DNA of 64,000 bases from Faeciplasma sp964650705 (GCA_964650705.1 CAZYUJ010000002.1:124001-188000); one strand, 5' to 3'. Counted from the stretch's first letter, positions 25,179 through 34,274 are shown. Made by a program: numbers and translations. The notes: generated from the sequence alone by a model not told the origin.

Positions 25179-26111
25179 TCAGTTTAAAATATTGCCTTTC
25201 GTGATAGGATGTCCCAAAAGATAGGATTTAGTATCCATTCTGCGTGAACCCTCAGCCTGAATCTCGGTGAGTCTTATCAAACCGTTTCCACAGGCAACTG
25301 TAAAGTCTTTTTCATTTACAATCTCACCCGGGGTGTGATTGGTGGCGTTCTCGGAAACTATCTCAGCGCGGTATATCTTCAGTTTCTTTCCATCAAGAAC
25401 AGCAGTGGCACAAGGCCAATCGGAAAGACCGCAAATTTGCGAATGAACAGCTTTGACATCCTTTGAAAAATCAACGGGACAAAGCTCTTTTGAAAGCATG
25501 GGAGCGAGTGTTGCTTCATCATCGCTTTGAGGAATCGGTGTGATCTCGCCGTTTTCGAGAGCAGACAAGGTTTTGATCAACAGCTCAGCTCCGACAAAAG
25601 AAAGTCTGTCATAGAGCTCGGCGGAGGTTTCATTTTCGCCAACCTTAACGCTTTCTTTCAAAAGCATATCTCCTGTGTCCATTCCCTCAGCCATAAGCAT
25701 TGTTGTAACTCCGCCGTATTCATCGCCGTTTAAAACAGTCCACTGAATCGGTGCAGCTCCGCGATACTTTGGCAAAAGCGAGCCGTGAACATTCACACAG
25801 CCAAGCCTTGGGATCTCGAGAACCTCGGGAGGGAGGATCTTTCCGTATGCAACGACAACGATCGCATCGGGGTTCATTTCTTTTATTATGGGGGTATATA
25901 CCTCAGACTCTTTTTTCAATGAATTAGGCTGATATATCGGTGTATTATGTGTTAAGGCAAGTACCTTTATAGGCGATGGAGTGAGCTTCATCCCCCTGCC
26001 CTTGGGTTTATCAGTCTGTGTGAACACAGCCATAACGTTGTGTTCGCTCTCATAAAGTGCCTTGAGTGTGGGAATGGCAAAATCGGGCGTTCCCATAAAA
26101 ATGATATTCAT
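25179..26111 (-). CDS. fmt: Methionyl-tRNA formyltransferase
   Basis: Formylates initiator Met-tRNA. N-terminal MNIIFMGTPDFAIPTLKAL, the catalytic block CVNVHGSLLPKYRGAAPIQW (Asn, His and the SLLPKYRG loop) and DTGDMLLKE are diagnostic. The C-terminal OB-like domain begins near residue 205. Length 310 is complete. It follows def by 17 bases, so start-formylation and deformylation are encoded together. Confidence 0.97.
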   Translation of the reverse strand: MNIIFMGTPDFAIPTLKALYESEHNVMAVFTQTDKPKGRGMKLTPSPIKVLALTHNTPIYQPNSLKKESEVYTPIIKEMNPDAIVVVAYGKILPPEVLEIPRLGCVNVHGSLLPKYRGAAPIQWTVLNGDEYGGVTTMLMAEGMDTGDMLLKESVKVGENETSAELYDRLSFVGAELLIKTLSALENGEITPIPQSDDEATLAPMLSKELCPVDFSKDVKAVHSQICGLSDWPCATAVLDGKKLKIYRAEIVSENATNHTPGEIVNEKDFTVACGNGLIRLTEIQAEGSRRMDTKSYLLGHPITKGNILN

Positions 26112-26128
26112 TACAATCGTCCTTTATA

Positions 26129-26596
26129 TTATTCTTCGTCGTCAACATCGATATATTCTTCGATATTCATTGGCAAAACTATGCCGTCAAGATGGTTACA
26201 TTCATGGCAAACACAGCGAGCGAAAAGATCGCTCACTTCCATCTCATAGAACTCACCGTTTCTGTCCTGTGCTCTAAACTTAACTATCTTAGGGCGAGTT
26301 ACGTATCCATAGATATTCGGGAAGGAAAGACAACCCTCAGCACCGCGCTGTGTCTCTTCGGATGTTTCGATGATCTGAGGATTCACAAGCTCGATAAAGC
26401 CTTCGCCAACGTCGATAACGACGATCCTTCTCATAATTCCGACCTGAGGTGCAGCAAGTCCCAAGCCATCAGCATGATACATAGTTTCCTTCATATCGTC
26501 CAAAAGCTGGTGAAGCTTGAAATCAAATCTTTCAACGGGCTTGCATTTTTTCAAAAGTATGGGATCGCCATCCTTAACTATATTTCTAAGTGCCAT
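26129..26596 (-). CDS. def: Peptide deformylase
   Basis: Metal hydrolase that removes the N-formyl group. The three motifs are present: GLAAPQVG, EGCLSFP (Cys ligand) and HECNHLDG (two His ligands and the catalytic Glu; Asn replaces the more usual Asp, a tolerated position). Length 155. AAAGGAG precedes the ATG. Confidence 0.97.
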   Translation of the reverse strand: MALRNIVKDGDPILLKKCKPVERFDFKLHQLLDDMKETMYHADGLGLAAPQVGIMRRIVVIDVGEGFIELVNPQIIETSEETQRGAEGCLSFPNIYGYVTRPKIVKFRAQDRNGEFYEMEVSDLFARCVCHECNHLDGIVLPMNIEEYIDVDDEE

Positions 26597-26618
26597 AAGT
26601 AATATCTCCTTTCATTAT

Positions 26619-29075
26619 TTACAGCAGATCTCCGTTTATATCAGCATATACTCTGACGTTAGCAAAGCGTCTGTCTTTATATGATTCAACAAGAAGCTCT
26701 GATATGAACTGTCTGAACTTCATATTCGCACGGCATTTAACAGTCAGCGCATATTTATATCTGTTATTAATTCTTCCCTGTCCGGATTTAGCGGGACCTA
26801 GGACTCTCAATGGGAATTTTTCATCAGTCACAGATAGCTTTTGTCTGAACAGATCCAAAAATGTGTTTGCGCCTTTAATCGCATCTGTTTCAACAGGTGA
26901 AGAGAAATATATTGCACAGATATCGCAAAACGGCGGATATATAAGCTGTTTCCGCAAAGCGATCTCTTGTGAATAGAACTCCTTATAATCCTGCTGAGAA
27001 GCAAGCGTAATAATGTGATGATCAGGTACATTAGTTTGAATGTATGCAACTGCAGGAGCGTCACCGCGTCCACCTCTTCCAACAACCTGAGTCAGCAAAG
27101 AAAACGTGCGTTCATAGCTCTTATAGTCGCCGGCAAACAGCGAATTATCAAGCGTTATAACACCCACAACTGTGACATTCGGGAAGTCAAGGCCCTTTGC
27201 TATCATCTGTGTCCCGACCATTATATCATACTCTCCGTTTTCAAAAGCCTTGAATTTTTCTTCATAAGCACAGCGAGAATATGTTGTATCAGCATCCATT
27301 CGCAAAACTCTTGCATTCGGAAAAGCATTTTCAATCTCTTCCGCCAAAAGCTGAGTTCCTACACCCGTAGCATACACCTCACCGCTTGAGCAATCCGGAC
27401 ACTTGCCGGAAAACTTGGCAGAATATCCGCAATAATGGCACATGAGCTTATCATTTGCTTTGTGATGTGTTAGCGGTATCGCGCAGTTTGGGCAGGAGAC
27501 AGTTTTGTGACAGCTCTTACAAGTAATATGAGTGTTATATCCGCGTCGATTCAAAAGCAGGATAGCCTGTTTTTTGTTTTTGATACATTCGTTGACTGAG
27601 CGAATAAGATCCTCGCAAAAGATGCTTGTGTTGCCCATCTCAGCTTCCAGTGACATATCTGCAACTACGACCTTAGGAAGTCGGGTGTTTCCGTATCTGT
27701 TGTTCAGTTCAAAAAGGCTGTATCTGCCCGAGGAAGCATAATAATAGCTTTCAAGCGACGGTGTGGCAGATGCCAACAGCAAAACGCTGCTATGAGTTCC
27801 GCAACGCTGAATTGCGACCTCACGAGCATGATATCTTGGTGAAGACTCGGATTTATATGAGCTTTCACCTTCTTCGTCCATGATAATGATTCCGATATTT
27901 GAAAGCGGAGCAAAAACCGCACTTCTCGTTCCGATAACGATTCTTGCAAGTCCGTTTTTTATGCGCTTAAATTCATCAAGACGCTGTCCCAAAGACAAGC
28001 TCGAGTGTATCACGGCAACAACATCGCCGAACATTGCTTTAAACTTGCCGACAAGCTGAGGTGTGAGCGATATTTCGGGGACAAGAAGCATTGCACCCTT
28101 CCCCATCTTTACACAAGAATCAATAAGCTTGATAAACACTGACGTTTTTCCGCTTCCCGTTACACCGTGCAACAATGCACCGGCAGGTTTTCCATTGTTA
28201 ACAAGCTGCATGATGCCTTCATATGCCGTTTTTTGTTCGGAAGAAAGGGCTATATCATCAGGTGACAAGCTTTCACGCTCAATAAATTTGGGTGATCGGA
28301 AGGTTTCATATGAATACTCTTCGATTATCCCCTTTTTGAGCATATTCGAGATTATTGTTTGAGTTATGCTTAACAGATAGCAAGTTTCCTTGATAGAAGC
28401 GGATTCGTTTTCATCAAGAAAATCTACGACAAGTTTTTGTTTGGGTGTGAGATTAACGTTAACTTCTCCGTTTTGATACTTCGGAGAAAGATGTATCATT
28501 CTTATTGTTTCGTCACCGACACGGCGCTTAAACTCATCCTCACGCTCCAAAACACCCTTTTCGACAAGGCTTTCGATAACTTTAGATTTGCCGTTTGAGA
28601 TGCTGTCATCGAGAATGCTGTCAAATTCTTTTTTATCAGCCGAGGATATCAAAAGCTTATAAAGCGAAGCTTCTTCATCAGTCATGTCACAGTCTGGCTT
28701 TTGGTTTGCAAGCACATACTTGCTTGAATGAACGACAGAATACCCGGACGGGATAATGGTTCTGAAGGCTTCAAAATATGTGCAAAAAGTGTGATCCTTT
28801 AGCCAACGGACAAGCTCCAACAGCTCATCATTTACGAGCGGTTCTTTATCAATGACCGATAAGATAGGCTTGATCTTCTCATCGTGAACGTCTTTTTCAT
28901 AGACGCGCATAACGAGTCCGATCCTCTTGGAGTTGCCTTTTCCGAAAGGGACCAAAACACGCATGCCCGGCTTGAGTATTCCGAAAAGAATGTCGGGATA
29001 TTTATATGTATATTCAATATCAAAACCAAAAGCTGTGCCCTGCAAAACAACCTTTGCACAATGCATGTTATTCAA
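26619..29075 (-). CDS. priA: Primosomal protein N' (PriA helicase)
   Basis: Superfamily 2 helicase that restarts replication. N-terminal 3'-DNA-binding domain; Walker A GVTGSGKTSVFIKL; Walker B variant IIMDEEGE (DEEG in place of the commoner DEEH). Eight cysteines bind two zincs (CKSCHKTVSCPNC and CHYCGYSAKFSGKCPDC). The helicase C-lobe has GTQMIAKGLDFPNVT and VGRGGRGD. Length 818 fits. The start is read as TTG 29075, 9 bases after AAAGGAG; an ATG three codons later is too far from it. It follows rpoZ directly, without the coaBC seen in Bacillus. Confidence 0.95.
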   Translation of the reverse strand: MNNMHCAKVVLQGTAFGFDIEYTYKYPDILFGILKPGMRVLVPFGKGNSKRIGLVMRVYEKDVHDEKIKPILSVIDKEPLVNDELLELVRWLKDHTFCTYFEAFRTIIPSGYSVVHSSKYVLANQKPDCDMTDEEASLYKLLISSADKKEFDSILDDSISNGKSKVIESLVEKGVLEREDEFKRRVGDETIRMIHLSPKYQNGEVNVNLTPKQKLVVDFLDENESASIKETCYLLSITQTIISNMLKKGIIEEYSYETFRSPKFIERESLSPDDIALSSEQKTAYEGIMQLVNNGKPAGALLHGVTGSGKTSVFIKLIDSCVKMGKGAMLLVPEISLTPQLVGKFKAMFGDVVAVIHSSLSLGQRLDEFKRIKNGLARIVIGTRSAVFAPLSNIGIIIMDEEGESSYKSESSPRYHAREVAIQRCGTHSSVLLLASATPSLESYYYASSGRYSLFELNNRYGNTRLPKVVVADMSLEAEMGNTSIFCEDLIRSVNECIKNKKQAILLLNRRGYNTHITCKSCHKTVSCPNCAIPLTHHKANDKLMCHYCGYSAKFSGKCPDCSSGEVYATGVGTQLLAEEIENAFPNARVLRMDADTTYSRCAYEEKFKAFENGEYDIMVGTQMIAKGLDFPNVTVVGVITLDNSLFAGDYKSYERTFSLLTQVVGRGGRGDAPAVAYIQTNVPDHHIITLASQQDYKEFYSQEIALRKQLIYPPFCDICAIYFSSPVETDAIKGANTFLDLFRQKLSVTDEKFPLRVLGPAKSGQGRINNRYKYALTVKCRANMKFRQFISELLVESYKDRRFANVRVYADINGDLL

Positions 29076-29117
29076 ACCAAAGCACTCCTTTCAGCCGATA
29101 TCAATTACATATATGTA

Positions 29118-29327
29118 TTATTTTCTTCTCAAAGAGGGATCTTCAATAAGCTTATATTCGCATCTTGCGAACTGTTCAACTGCTGTCTTAACAGGCTTTT
29201 CGTCAATGATCACTTTGTTTTCATAAGCTTCGTCAAGAATATCTCTTGCGCGCTTTGCAACAGCAATAACCAAAGAATAGGTGCTTTCGTTGTTCTTTAA
29301 AATCTGCGAGCTTGAAGGTCTTAACAT
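29118..29327 (-). CDS. rpoZ: RNA polymerase omega subunit
   Basis: A 69-residue protein. The RpoZ core YSLVIAVAKRARDIL is followed by KPVKTAVEQFARCEYKL. Omega helps fold the beta' subunit. It begins one base after the gmk stop, and AGGAG lies within the end of gmk, so the two are coupled. Confidence 0.92.
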   Translation of the reverse strand: MLRPSSSQILKNNESTYSLVIAVAKRARDILDEAYENKVIIDEKPVKTAVEQFARCEYKLIEDPSLRRK

Positions 29328-29328
29328 A

Positions 29329-29931
29329 TCAGTTTAATACTCCTTTAATTGTATTTGAATTAAATTTGGTCATATATTTACAGGACTTCATTATAGTCTC
29401 AAGTCCCTCAATAGCGTCCATAAGGTTATCATTGATCAGCACAAAATCGTAATCATATGATTTTTCTATCTCACTTGCGGCTTCGCCGACACGGCATTCT
29501 ATAACCTCCATTGCTTCCGTTCCGCGTCCGATAAGGCGCTGTCTCAAGGCATCGATATTCGGAGGAAGAATAAAGATCAAGACGGCTTCGGGATAGGCTT
29601 CTTTTATCTTCATGGCGCCGACAGTCTCGATCTCGAGGATAACGTCGAAGCCTTGATCAAGCTTTTCGTATACCTTCGCTTTCGGAGTGCCGTAATAGTT
29701 GCCGCAAAATTCGGCATATTCAAACATTCCGCCGTTTTCGATCTCAGACTCAAACTCCTCACGGCTGATGAAATAGTAGTTAACGCCGTTAACCTCGCCG
29801 TATCTCGGCTTTCTGGTGGTAGCGGATACAGAATAGTGAATGTTTTTAAAATTCTTTAAAACTTCACTCAAAATCGTTCCTTTACCGCATCCGGAAGGTG
29901 CCGATATTACATATAAAATGCCTTTATTCAT
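29329..29931 (-). CDS. gmk: Guanylate kinase
   Basis: Converts GMP to GDP. P-loop ISAPSGCGKGTILSEVL, GMP-binding blocks SVSATTRKPRYGEVNGVNY and FEYAEFCGNYYGTPK, and a lid near IGRGTEAMEVIECR. The ATG at 29931 is used (GAGG 9 bases upstream); a GTG two codons earlier is also possible. It overlaps remA by 8 bases. Length 200. Confidence 0.97.
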   Translation of the reverse strand: MNKGILYVISAPSGCGKGTILSEVLKNFKNIHYSVSATTRKPRYGEVNGVNYYFISREEFESEIENGGMFEYAEFCGNYYGTPKAKVYEKLDQGFDVILEIETVGAMKIKEAYPEAVLIFILPPNIDALRQRLIGRGTEAMEVIECRVGEAASEIEKSYDYDFVLINDNLMDAIEGLETIMKSCKYMTKFNSNTIKGVLN

Positions 29932-30169
29932 CGTCACTAACCTCGCCTTTTGATATAATATAGTCGGCTGTGCGAGCAGAAAGAATAATATGGTCGGAAT
30001 CCATAACTATCACCGTCTTTGTTTTCTTGCCATATGTGGCATCAATAAGTGCGCCCTTATCCTTTGCTTCCTGAACGAGTCTTTTAACGGGAGAGGAATC
30101 GGGAGAAACGAGCGCTATAATTCTCGATGACGAAACAAAGCAGGAATATCCAATGTTTATCATATCCAT
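29924..30169 (-). CDS. remA: Extracellular matrix regulator RemA (DUF370)
   Basis: The 81-residue protein has the conserved MINIGYSCFVSSSRIIALVS, PVKRLVQEAKDKGALIDATY and DSDHIILSA blocks. In B. subtilis RemA is a DNA-binding ring that activates matrix and osmoprotection genes. Its location between yicC and gmk is conserved. It is tempting, but unproven, to link it to the TasA/CalY-like secreted protein in this window. Confidence 0.93.
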   Translation of the reverse strand: MDMINIGYSCFVSSSRIIALVSPDSSPVKRLVQEAKDKGALIDATYGKKTKTVIVMDSDHIILSARTADYIISKGEVSDDE

Positions 30170-30183
30170 AAATCAAAGTTCCT

Positions 30184-31062
30184 TTACTCAATATTCTGTA
30201 TCTGTTCCCTGATCTTTTCGATCGTACTCTTAAGATCAACGACCATTCTTGTGATCGTCAAGTCACTGCACTTTGAGCCGGTCGTGTTGACCTCACGATT
30301 CATCTCCTGAATCAAGAAGTCGCACTTTTTGCCGATAGGCTCATCAAGTTGTAAGAGATCTCGGTATTGAGAGATATGAGAACGAAGTCTCACCGTTTCC
30401 TCATCTACAGCGGTTTTATCAGCAAATATCGCAGCCTCAGTGATGATTCTCGACTCATCGATATTCTTATCACCCAAGATATCAGATAAACGAGTGAAAA
30501 GCTTCTGTCTATACTCAGCAGTCACATCAGGAGAGCGTGCTTCAATCTTTGATACGGTTTCTTCGATATAATCAAGCTTTGAAAGAATATCATTCTTGAG
30601 CTTTTCGCCTTCAACAGTTCTCATCTCGATAAAGCCGTCAAGAGCTTCTGAGGCAACTTCGCTCACAAGCTTCCAAAGCTCTTCTTCATCAGTTTCAAGC
30701 TTTGATACTGTGAAAACATCGTTCATTCTAAAGAGCTGAGAAAGCGTAAGATCATCCTGTAAATTGAGCTGTTCGTTAGCAGAGCGCAAAGCGCTGATAT
30801 AGCTGTTTGCCAAAGCTGCATTAACCTCAACGGAAGCATCCGATCCGTCAATACAGTTGATAGAAACATAAGCCTCAACCTTGCCGCGATTAATTCGTGA
30901 AGCAAATAAGCTTTTGAGCTTTTCTTCTAAGAAAGAATACTGTCTTGGCATCCTGCAGGAAAATTCAAAAAATCTATGGTTAACAGCACGGACTTCAACG
31001 GTTATTTCATAGGATTCATATGAATGCGAAGCTCTGCCATAGCCTGTCATACTCTTAGGCAT
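30184..31062 (-). CDS. YicC/YloC family endoribonuclease
   Basis: N-terminal KSMTGYGRASHSYESYEITV and the C-terminal EMNREVNTTGSKCSDLTITR block are diagnostic of YicC. The family includes RNases acting on small RNAs in E. coli and a B. subtilis homologue with RNase activity. The ATG at 31062 is used because GGAAGTGG lies just upstream and MPKSMTGYG is the usual start. Length 292. It is the first gene of the long leftward operon, with a promoter at 31133-31161. Confidence 0.94.
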   Translation of the reverse strand: MPKSMTGYGRASHSYESYEITVEVRAVNHRFFEFSCRMPRQYSFLEEKLKSLFASRINRGKVEAYVSINCIDGSDASVEVNAALANSYISALRSANEQLNLQDDLTLSQLFRMNDVFTVSKLETDEEELWKLVSEVASEALDGFIEMRTVEGEKLKNDILSKLDYIEETVSKIEARSPDVTAEYRQKLFTRLSDILGDKNIDESRIITEAAIFADKTAVDEETVRLRSHISQYRDLLQLDEPIGKKCDFLIQEMNREVNTTGSKCSDLTITRMVVDLKSTIEKIREQIQNIE

Positions 31063-31132
31063 TAAACGCCACTTCCTTTCCAAATCAAATCAAAAATATA
31101 TAGTAATCCATAATACATCAATATATAAGTGT

Positions 31133-31161
31133 ATTATAGCACCAAACACGAAATAAAGCAA
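31133..31161 (-). promoter_or_regulatory. Promoter of the yicC-to-spoIVFB gene run
   Basis: Minus strand TTGCTT (31161-31156), 17-bp spacer ending TGC (extended -10), TATAAT (31138-31133), 71 bases before the yicC ATG. It probably drives about 15 genes. Confidence 0.6.
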
Positions 31162-31193
31162 GGAAACTGAAGAAAATTTAAGAAAATTTAAGT

Positions 31194-31222
31194 TTGCATA
31201 AGTTACGATTATATGATATAAT
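31194..31222 (+). promoter_or_regulatory. Promoter of HD-domain gene
   Basis: TTGCAT (31194-31199), 17-bp spacer, TATAAT (31217-31222), 22 bases before the ATG. An AT-rich direct repeat (AGAAAATTTA, 31171-31190) lies just upstream and may act as an UP element for either divergent promoter. Confidence 0.6.
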
Positions 31223-31244
31223 GTCATTAACGGAGGCGATAACG

Positions 31245-31850
31245 ATGAACCTTATTACAAACGACTATAAAAACAGATTTATAGAAATATATAAAGACAA
31301 GATCAAGCGTGAGGGAGCGGACAAGCTACTTGACTATCTTTGCTCAAGAAACTGTGATTTCTTCACGGCTCCTGCATCGACGAAGTTCCACTGTTCATAT
31401 GAAGGCGGGCTTTGTGAGCACAGCTTGAACGTTTATGACTGTTTGAAATCCTATTTAGAAACAGACAGAGCAAAGGAAAAGTTCGGGCTTGAGTTTTCGG
31501 ATGAGACTATTGCTATAGTTTCCTTACTTCACGATATATGCAAAACCAATGTGTATAAAGTCAGCACCAGAAACAAGAAGGACGAAAACGGCGTTTGGAT
31601 TCAAGTTCCCTACTACGAATATGAGGACACCCTGCCCTATGGTCACGGCGAGAAATCGGTTTATATCGTCAGCGGATTTATGCGTTTAACACGCGACGAA
31701 GCGATGGCTATCAGATGGCACATGGGCTTCTCAGGCGAAGAAGATAAGAAGCTCATCGGAAACGCACTCAGAGCATATCCGTTGGCGCTTGCACTTAACA
31801 TTGCCGACTGCGAAGCTTCAAGCTTTGTTGAGGAGAGAAATGAGAAATAA
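31245..31850 (+). CDS. HD-domain phosphohydrolase
   Basis: The 201-residue protein has the metal-binding His-Asp pattern: GGLCEHSLNVYDC (His), SLLHDICKTNVYK (HD) and a later IRWHMGFSG with MGF. It is a predicted nucleotide or nucleic-acid phosphohydrolase, and similar clostridial proteins are annotated simply as hydrolases. The ATG at 31245 follows CGGAGG. It is a monocistronic unit with its own promoter and terminator. Confidence 0.8.
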   Translation: MNLITNDYKNRFIEIYKDKIKREGADKLLDYLCSRNCDFFTAPASTKFHCSYEGGLCEHSLNVYDCLKSYLETDRAKEKFGLEFSDETIAIVSLLHDICKTNVYKVSTRNKKDENGVWIQVPYYEYEDTLPYGHGEKSVYIVSGFMRLTRDEAMAIRWHMGFSGEEDKKLIGNALRAYPLALALNIADCEASSFVEERNEK

Positions 31851-31853
31851 ACA

Positions 31854-31890
31854 AAAAATACCCGTGAAGGATTTCTTCATGGGTATTTTT
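31854..31890 (+). terminator. Terminator of HD-domain gene
   Basis: 16-bp stem AAAAATACCCGTGAAG / CTTCATGGGTATTTTT with one wobble pair and a 5-nt loop. The T-run is in the 3' arm. Confidence 0.8.
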
Positions 31891-31936
31891 CATAATGTCA
31901 TAAATCAGTATTCGTCTTAGTATGATTATAGAATTA

Positions 31937-32398
31937 TTAACTCTTCTTATTTAATGCTGTTAACGCATCAATGATATCGTAAAAGCATCCTGCGGAATTA
32001 CATAACGAAACAACGAAAAATATCAGTTCAACCTTGGAACAAAACAAATAAACTATATCAAATAATATCGTTAAACAAACAAACGGTGCTAAATATATGA
32101 TAACTAGCTGCCATTTTTGAAATTCGCCTTGAGCAACCGTTCCAAGAGTTGGCAAACCGATAGGACTCTTTATAATTTGAATTTTTACGCTACCTTTGCA
32201 AAACATCTTCATAAATACAAAATGAAGTAATTCGTGCATAGGCAAAGTAAAGCATACAGCTATAATCACAGTTATAATCCGATGCAAAACTTGATAATCA
32301 AAATTAACCTTCGACTTAAACAAAAGAATATGTACTATGCACGAAAGCGTTAGCCACACTATATAAGCAAGCGGATCTGTTTTCATTTTACTTAACAT
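31937..32398 (-). CDS. DUF3267-type membrane zincin-like protein
   Basis: The 153-residue protein has about four membrane segments. LPMHELLHFVFMKMF (HELLH) in the second resembles the HExxH zinc site of DUF3267 proteins, which are predicted membrane metalloproteases without known substrates. It has no partner genes and lies next to a degraded gene. GGGGTGAACG precedes the ATG. Confidence 0.7.
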   Translation of the reverse strand: MLSKMKTDPLAYIVWLTLSCIVHILLFKSKVNFDYQVLHRIITVIIAVCFTLPMHELLHFVFMKMFCKGSVKIQIIKSPIGLPTLGTVAQGEFQKWQLVIIYLAPFVCLTILFDIVYLFCSKVELIFFVVSLCNSAGCFYDIIDALTALNKKS

Positions 32399-32464
32399 AG
32401 ACCGTTCACCCCATTAAAATTTCAAATAGTTTAAGACCAATTATAATGTTGCCATAAGAAAAAA

Positions 32465-32764
32465 TCAATCAAGTCTTAGTTTAGCCATTTCTTCGGCATC
32501 ACAGCCGTCAAATTCGAGAACGTCAACTCCCCGCCAAACGTCGGAAAGGCTTTTGCCGTCAAACACCTTGGCGTTTATCAGTTCATCAAATGATGAAAAA
32601 TCATATTCATTCTTGCCGTCTGGAGTAAGTCAGAACCAATACACGCTACTGTTGTCCTTGCCCATCCAGCAGTTATCGAACTCCTCACTGCCTGATACGC
32701 AAAAGCCAATCTCACCCGCCACGTTCATATCCCACAGTTTTTTAATATCTGAAAGTGTTATCAT
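32465..32764 (-). pseudogene. Small hypothetical gene interrupted by an in-frame TGA
   Basis: From ATG 32764 (AAGGATG upstream) the frame reads MITLSDIKKLWDMNVAGEIG and continues for 44 codons. It meets TGA at 32632-32630, then goes on in the same frame for 54 codons (LTPDGKNEYDFSSFDELINA) to a second stop. The protein-like composition on both sides indicates one 99-residue ancestral protein. TGA replaces what was probably a Trp codon (YWF-W-LTPDG). Family not recognised. It could be a real nonsense mutation or a sequencing error. Confidence 0.6.
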
Positions 32765-32780
32765 ATTTCATCCTTCAAAA

Positions 32781-32808
32781 TCTGCCTTCCCTATTTAGAG
32801 AAGGCAGA
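32781..32808 (-). terminator. Terminator of asnS
   Basis: 9-bp stem TCTGCCTTC / GAAGGCAGA directly after the asnS stop, followed by TTTTGAAGG on the minus strand. Confidence 0.65.
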
Positions 32809-32813
32809 ATTTT

Positions 32814-34205
32814 TTAAAACTTAAGATTCTTGGGGGTTCTTGCGTAGGGAATAACGTCACGGATGTTAGCAACGCCGGTTACATACATCAAAAGTCTTTC
32901 AAGGCCCAATCCGAAACCGGAGTGAACAACGCCGCCGAACTTTCTAAGGTCAAGATACCATTCGAGCGATTCGGTCTCCATACCCATATCAGCCATCTTC
33001 TTAGTCAATACGTCATAGTTTTCCTCACGCTGCGATCCGCCGATAAGCTCACCGACACCGGGAACCAAAAGATCGCAAGCCGCAACTGTCTTTCCATCGG
33101 GGTTTAGCTTCATATAGAACGCCTTGATATCCTTGGGGAAGTCAATAAGGAATACGGGACCCTTTGCGACTTTCTCACAAATGTAGATCTCATGTTCCTT
33201 GGCAAAGTCCATTCCCCACTCTACGGGGAATTCAAACTTCTCACCGGAATTTTTCAAATAGTCAACAGCTTCGGTATAGGTAATAACCTTGAAGTTGGAG
33301 TTAACAACTCTGTCGAGCTTTTCGATGAGTGTGTGATCCTTGTCAACGAAGTCGTTAAGGAACTTAAGCTCGTCGGGGCAGTTAGTCATAACATCGTTGA
33401 TGACGTACTTAAGCATAGCTTCCATTACAGCCATATCGCCCTTGAGGTCGCAGAATGCCATTTCAGGCTCGATCATCCAGAATTCGGATGCGTGATAGGG
33501 GGTGTTGGAGTTTTCAGCTCTGAAGGTAGGGCCAAAGGTATAGACCTTACCGAACGAAAGAGCGAAAGGTTCAACGTGAAGCTGACCCGAAACAGTTAAG
33601 CAAGCATGCTTGCCGAAGAAATCCTCAGCATAGTTGGTATCTTCTCTGTTTGTAACGGTGAAGGTCTCACCAGCACCTTCAGCATCATTACCGGTGATCA
33701 AAGGTGTGTGAATATAGGTGAAGCCTTCCCGGCGGAAGAATTCATGGATAGACTGTGAAATGATAGAACGGATCTTAAATACAGCCATGAAGGTGTTGGT
33801 TCTTGGGCGAAGATGAGGTATCTCGCGCAGGAATTCGAGCGAATGACGCTTTTTCTGAAGAGGGTATGCCGCGTCACATGCGCCCAAAAGCTCAGCTTCG
33901 CTAGCATTAATTTCAAAAGGTTGCTTGGCATCGGGAGTGATTATAAGCTTACCGGTAACCTTGATAGCGCATCCTGTCAAAAGTTTAGATATCTCAGCGA
34001 AGTTTGTGAGCTTCTCTTCTTCATAAACTATCTGAACACAGCTGAAGCAAGAGCCGTCGTTCATGGAAATAAATCCGATTTTATTGTTAGAGCGGTTTGT
34101 TCTGATCCAACCCTCAACGGTAACAGTCGCACCGTCAACAAGTTCATCAATGGGAGCAACCCCCTTAACGCTCTTATAAATTTCATCAAATAAATACTTA
34201 CTCAT
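32814..34205 (-). CDS. asnS: Asparaginyl-tRNA synthetase
   Basis: Class IIb synthetase. The N-terminal OB anticodon-binding domain (GATVTVEGWIRTNRSNN) is followed by the catalytic core: motif 2 region TFRAENSNTPYHASEFWMIE and motif 3 GFGLGLERLLMYVTG. Length 463 is typical for AsnRS. The lack of AspRS features and the sequence HASEFWMIEPE support Asn. CGGAGGAATATAT precedes the ATG. Confidence 0.96.
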   Translation of the reverse strand: MSKYLFDEIYKSVKGVAPIDELVDGATVTVEGWIRTNRSNNKIGFISMNDGSCFSCVQIVYEEEKLTNFAEISKLLTGCAIKVTGKLIITPDAKQPFEINASEAELLGACDAAYPLQKKRHSLEFLREIPHLRPRTNTFMAVFKIRSIISQSIHEFFRREGFTYIHTPLITGNDAEGAGETFTVTNREDTNYAEDFFGKHACLTVSGQLHVEPFALSFGKVYTFGPTFRAENSNTPYHASEFWMIEPEMAFCDLKGDMAVMEAMLKYVINDVMTNCPDELKFLNDFVDKDHTLIEKLDRVVNSNFKVITYTEAVDYLKNSGEKFEFPVEWGMDFAKEHEIYICEKVAKGPVFLIDFPKDIKAFYMKLNPDGKTVAACDLLVPGVGELIGGSQREENYDVLTKKMADMGMETESLEWYLDLRKFGGVVHSGFGLGLERLLMYVTGVANIRDVIPYARTPKNLKF

Positions 34206-34245
34206 ATATATTCCTCCGTTTCAGAAGTAAAAACACAATAAAGAT

Positions 34246-34274
34246 ATTGTATAACCACAGCGAAAAAATGTCAA
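34246..34274 (-). promoter_or_regulatory. asnS promoter
   Basis: Minus strand TTGACA (34274-34269), 17-bp spacer, TACAAT (34251-34246), 41 bases before the ATG. No T-box-like leader fits in this space. Confidence 0.55.

Noticed and set aside
32630..32632. UGA read as selenocysteine or tryptophan
   Set aside because: No selenocysteine insertion hairpin or Sec-family context was seen, and UGA ends normal genes here, so a mutation or error is simpler.
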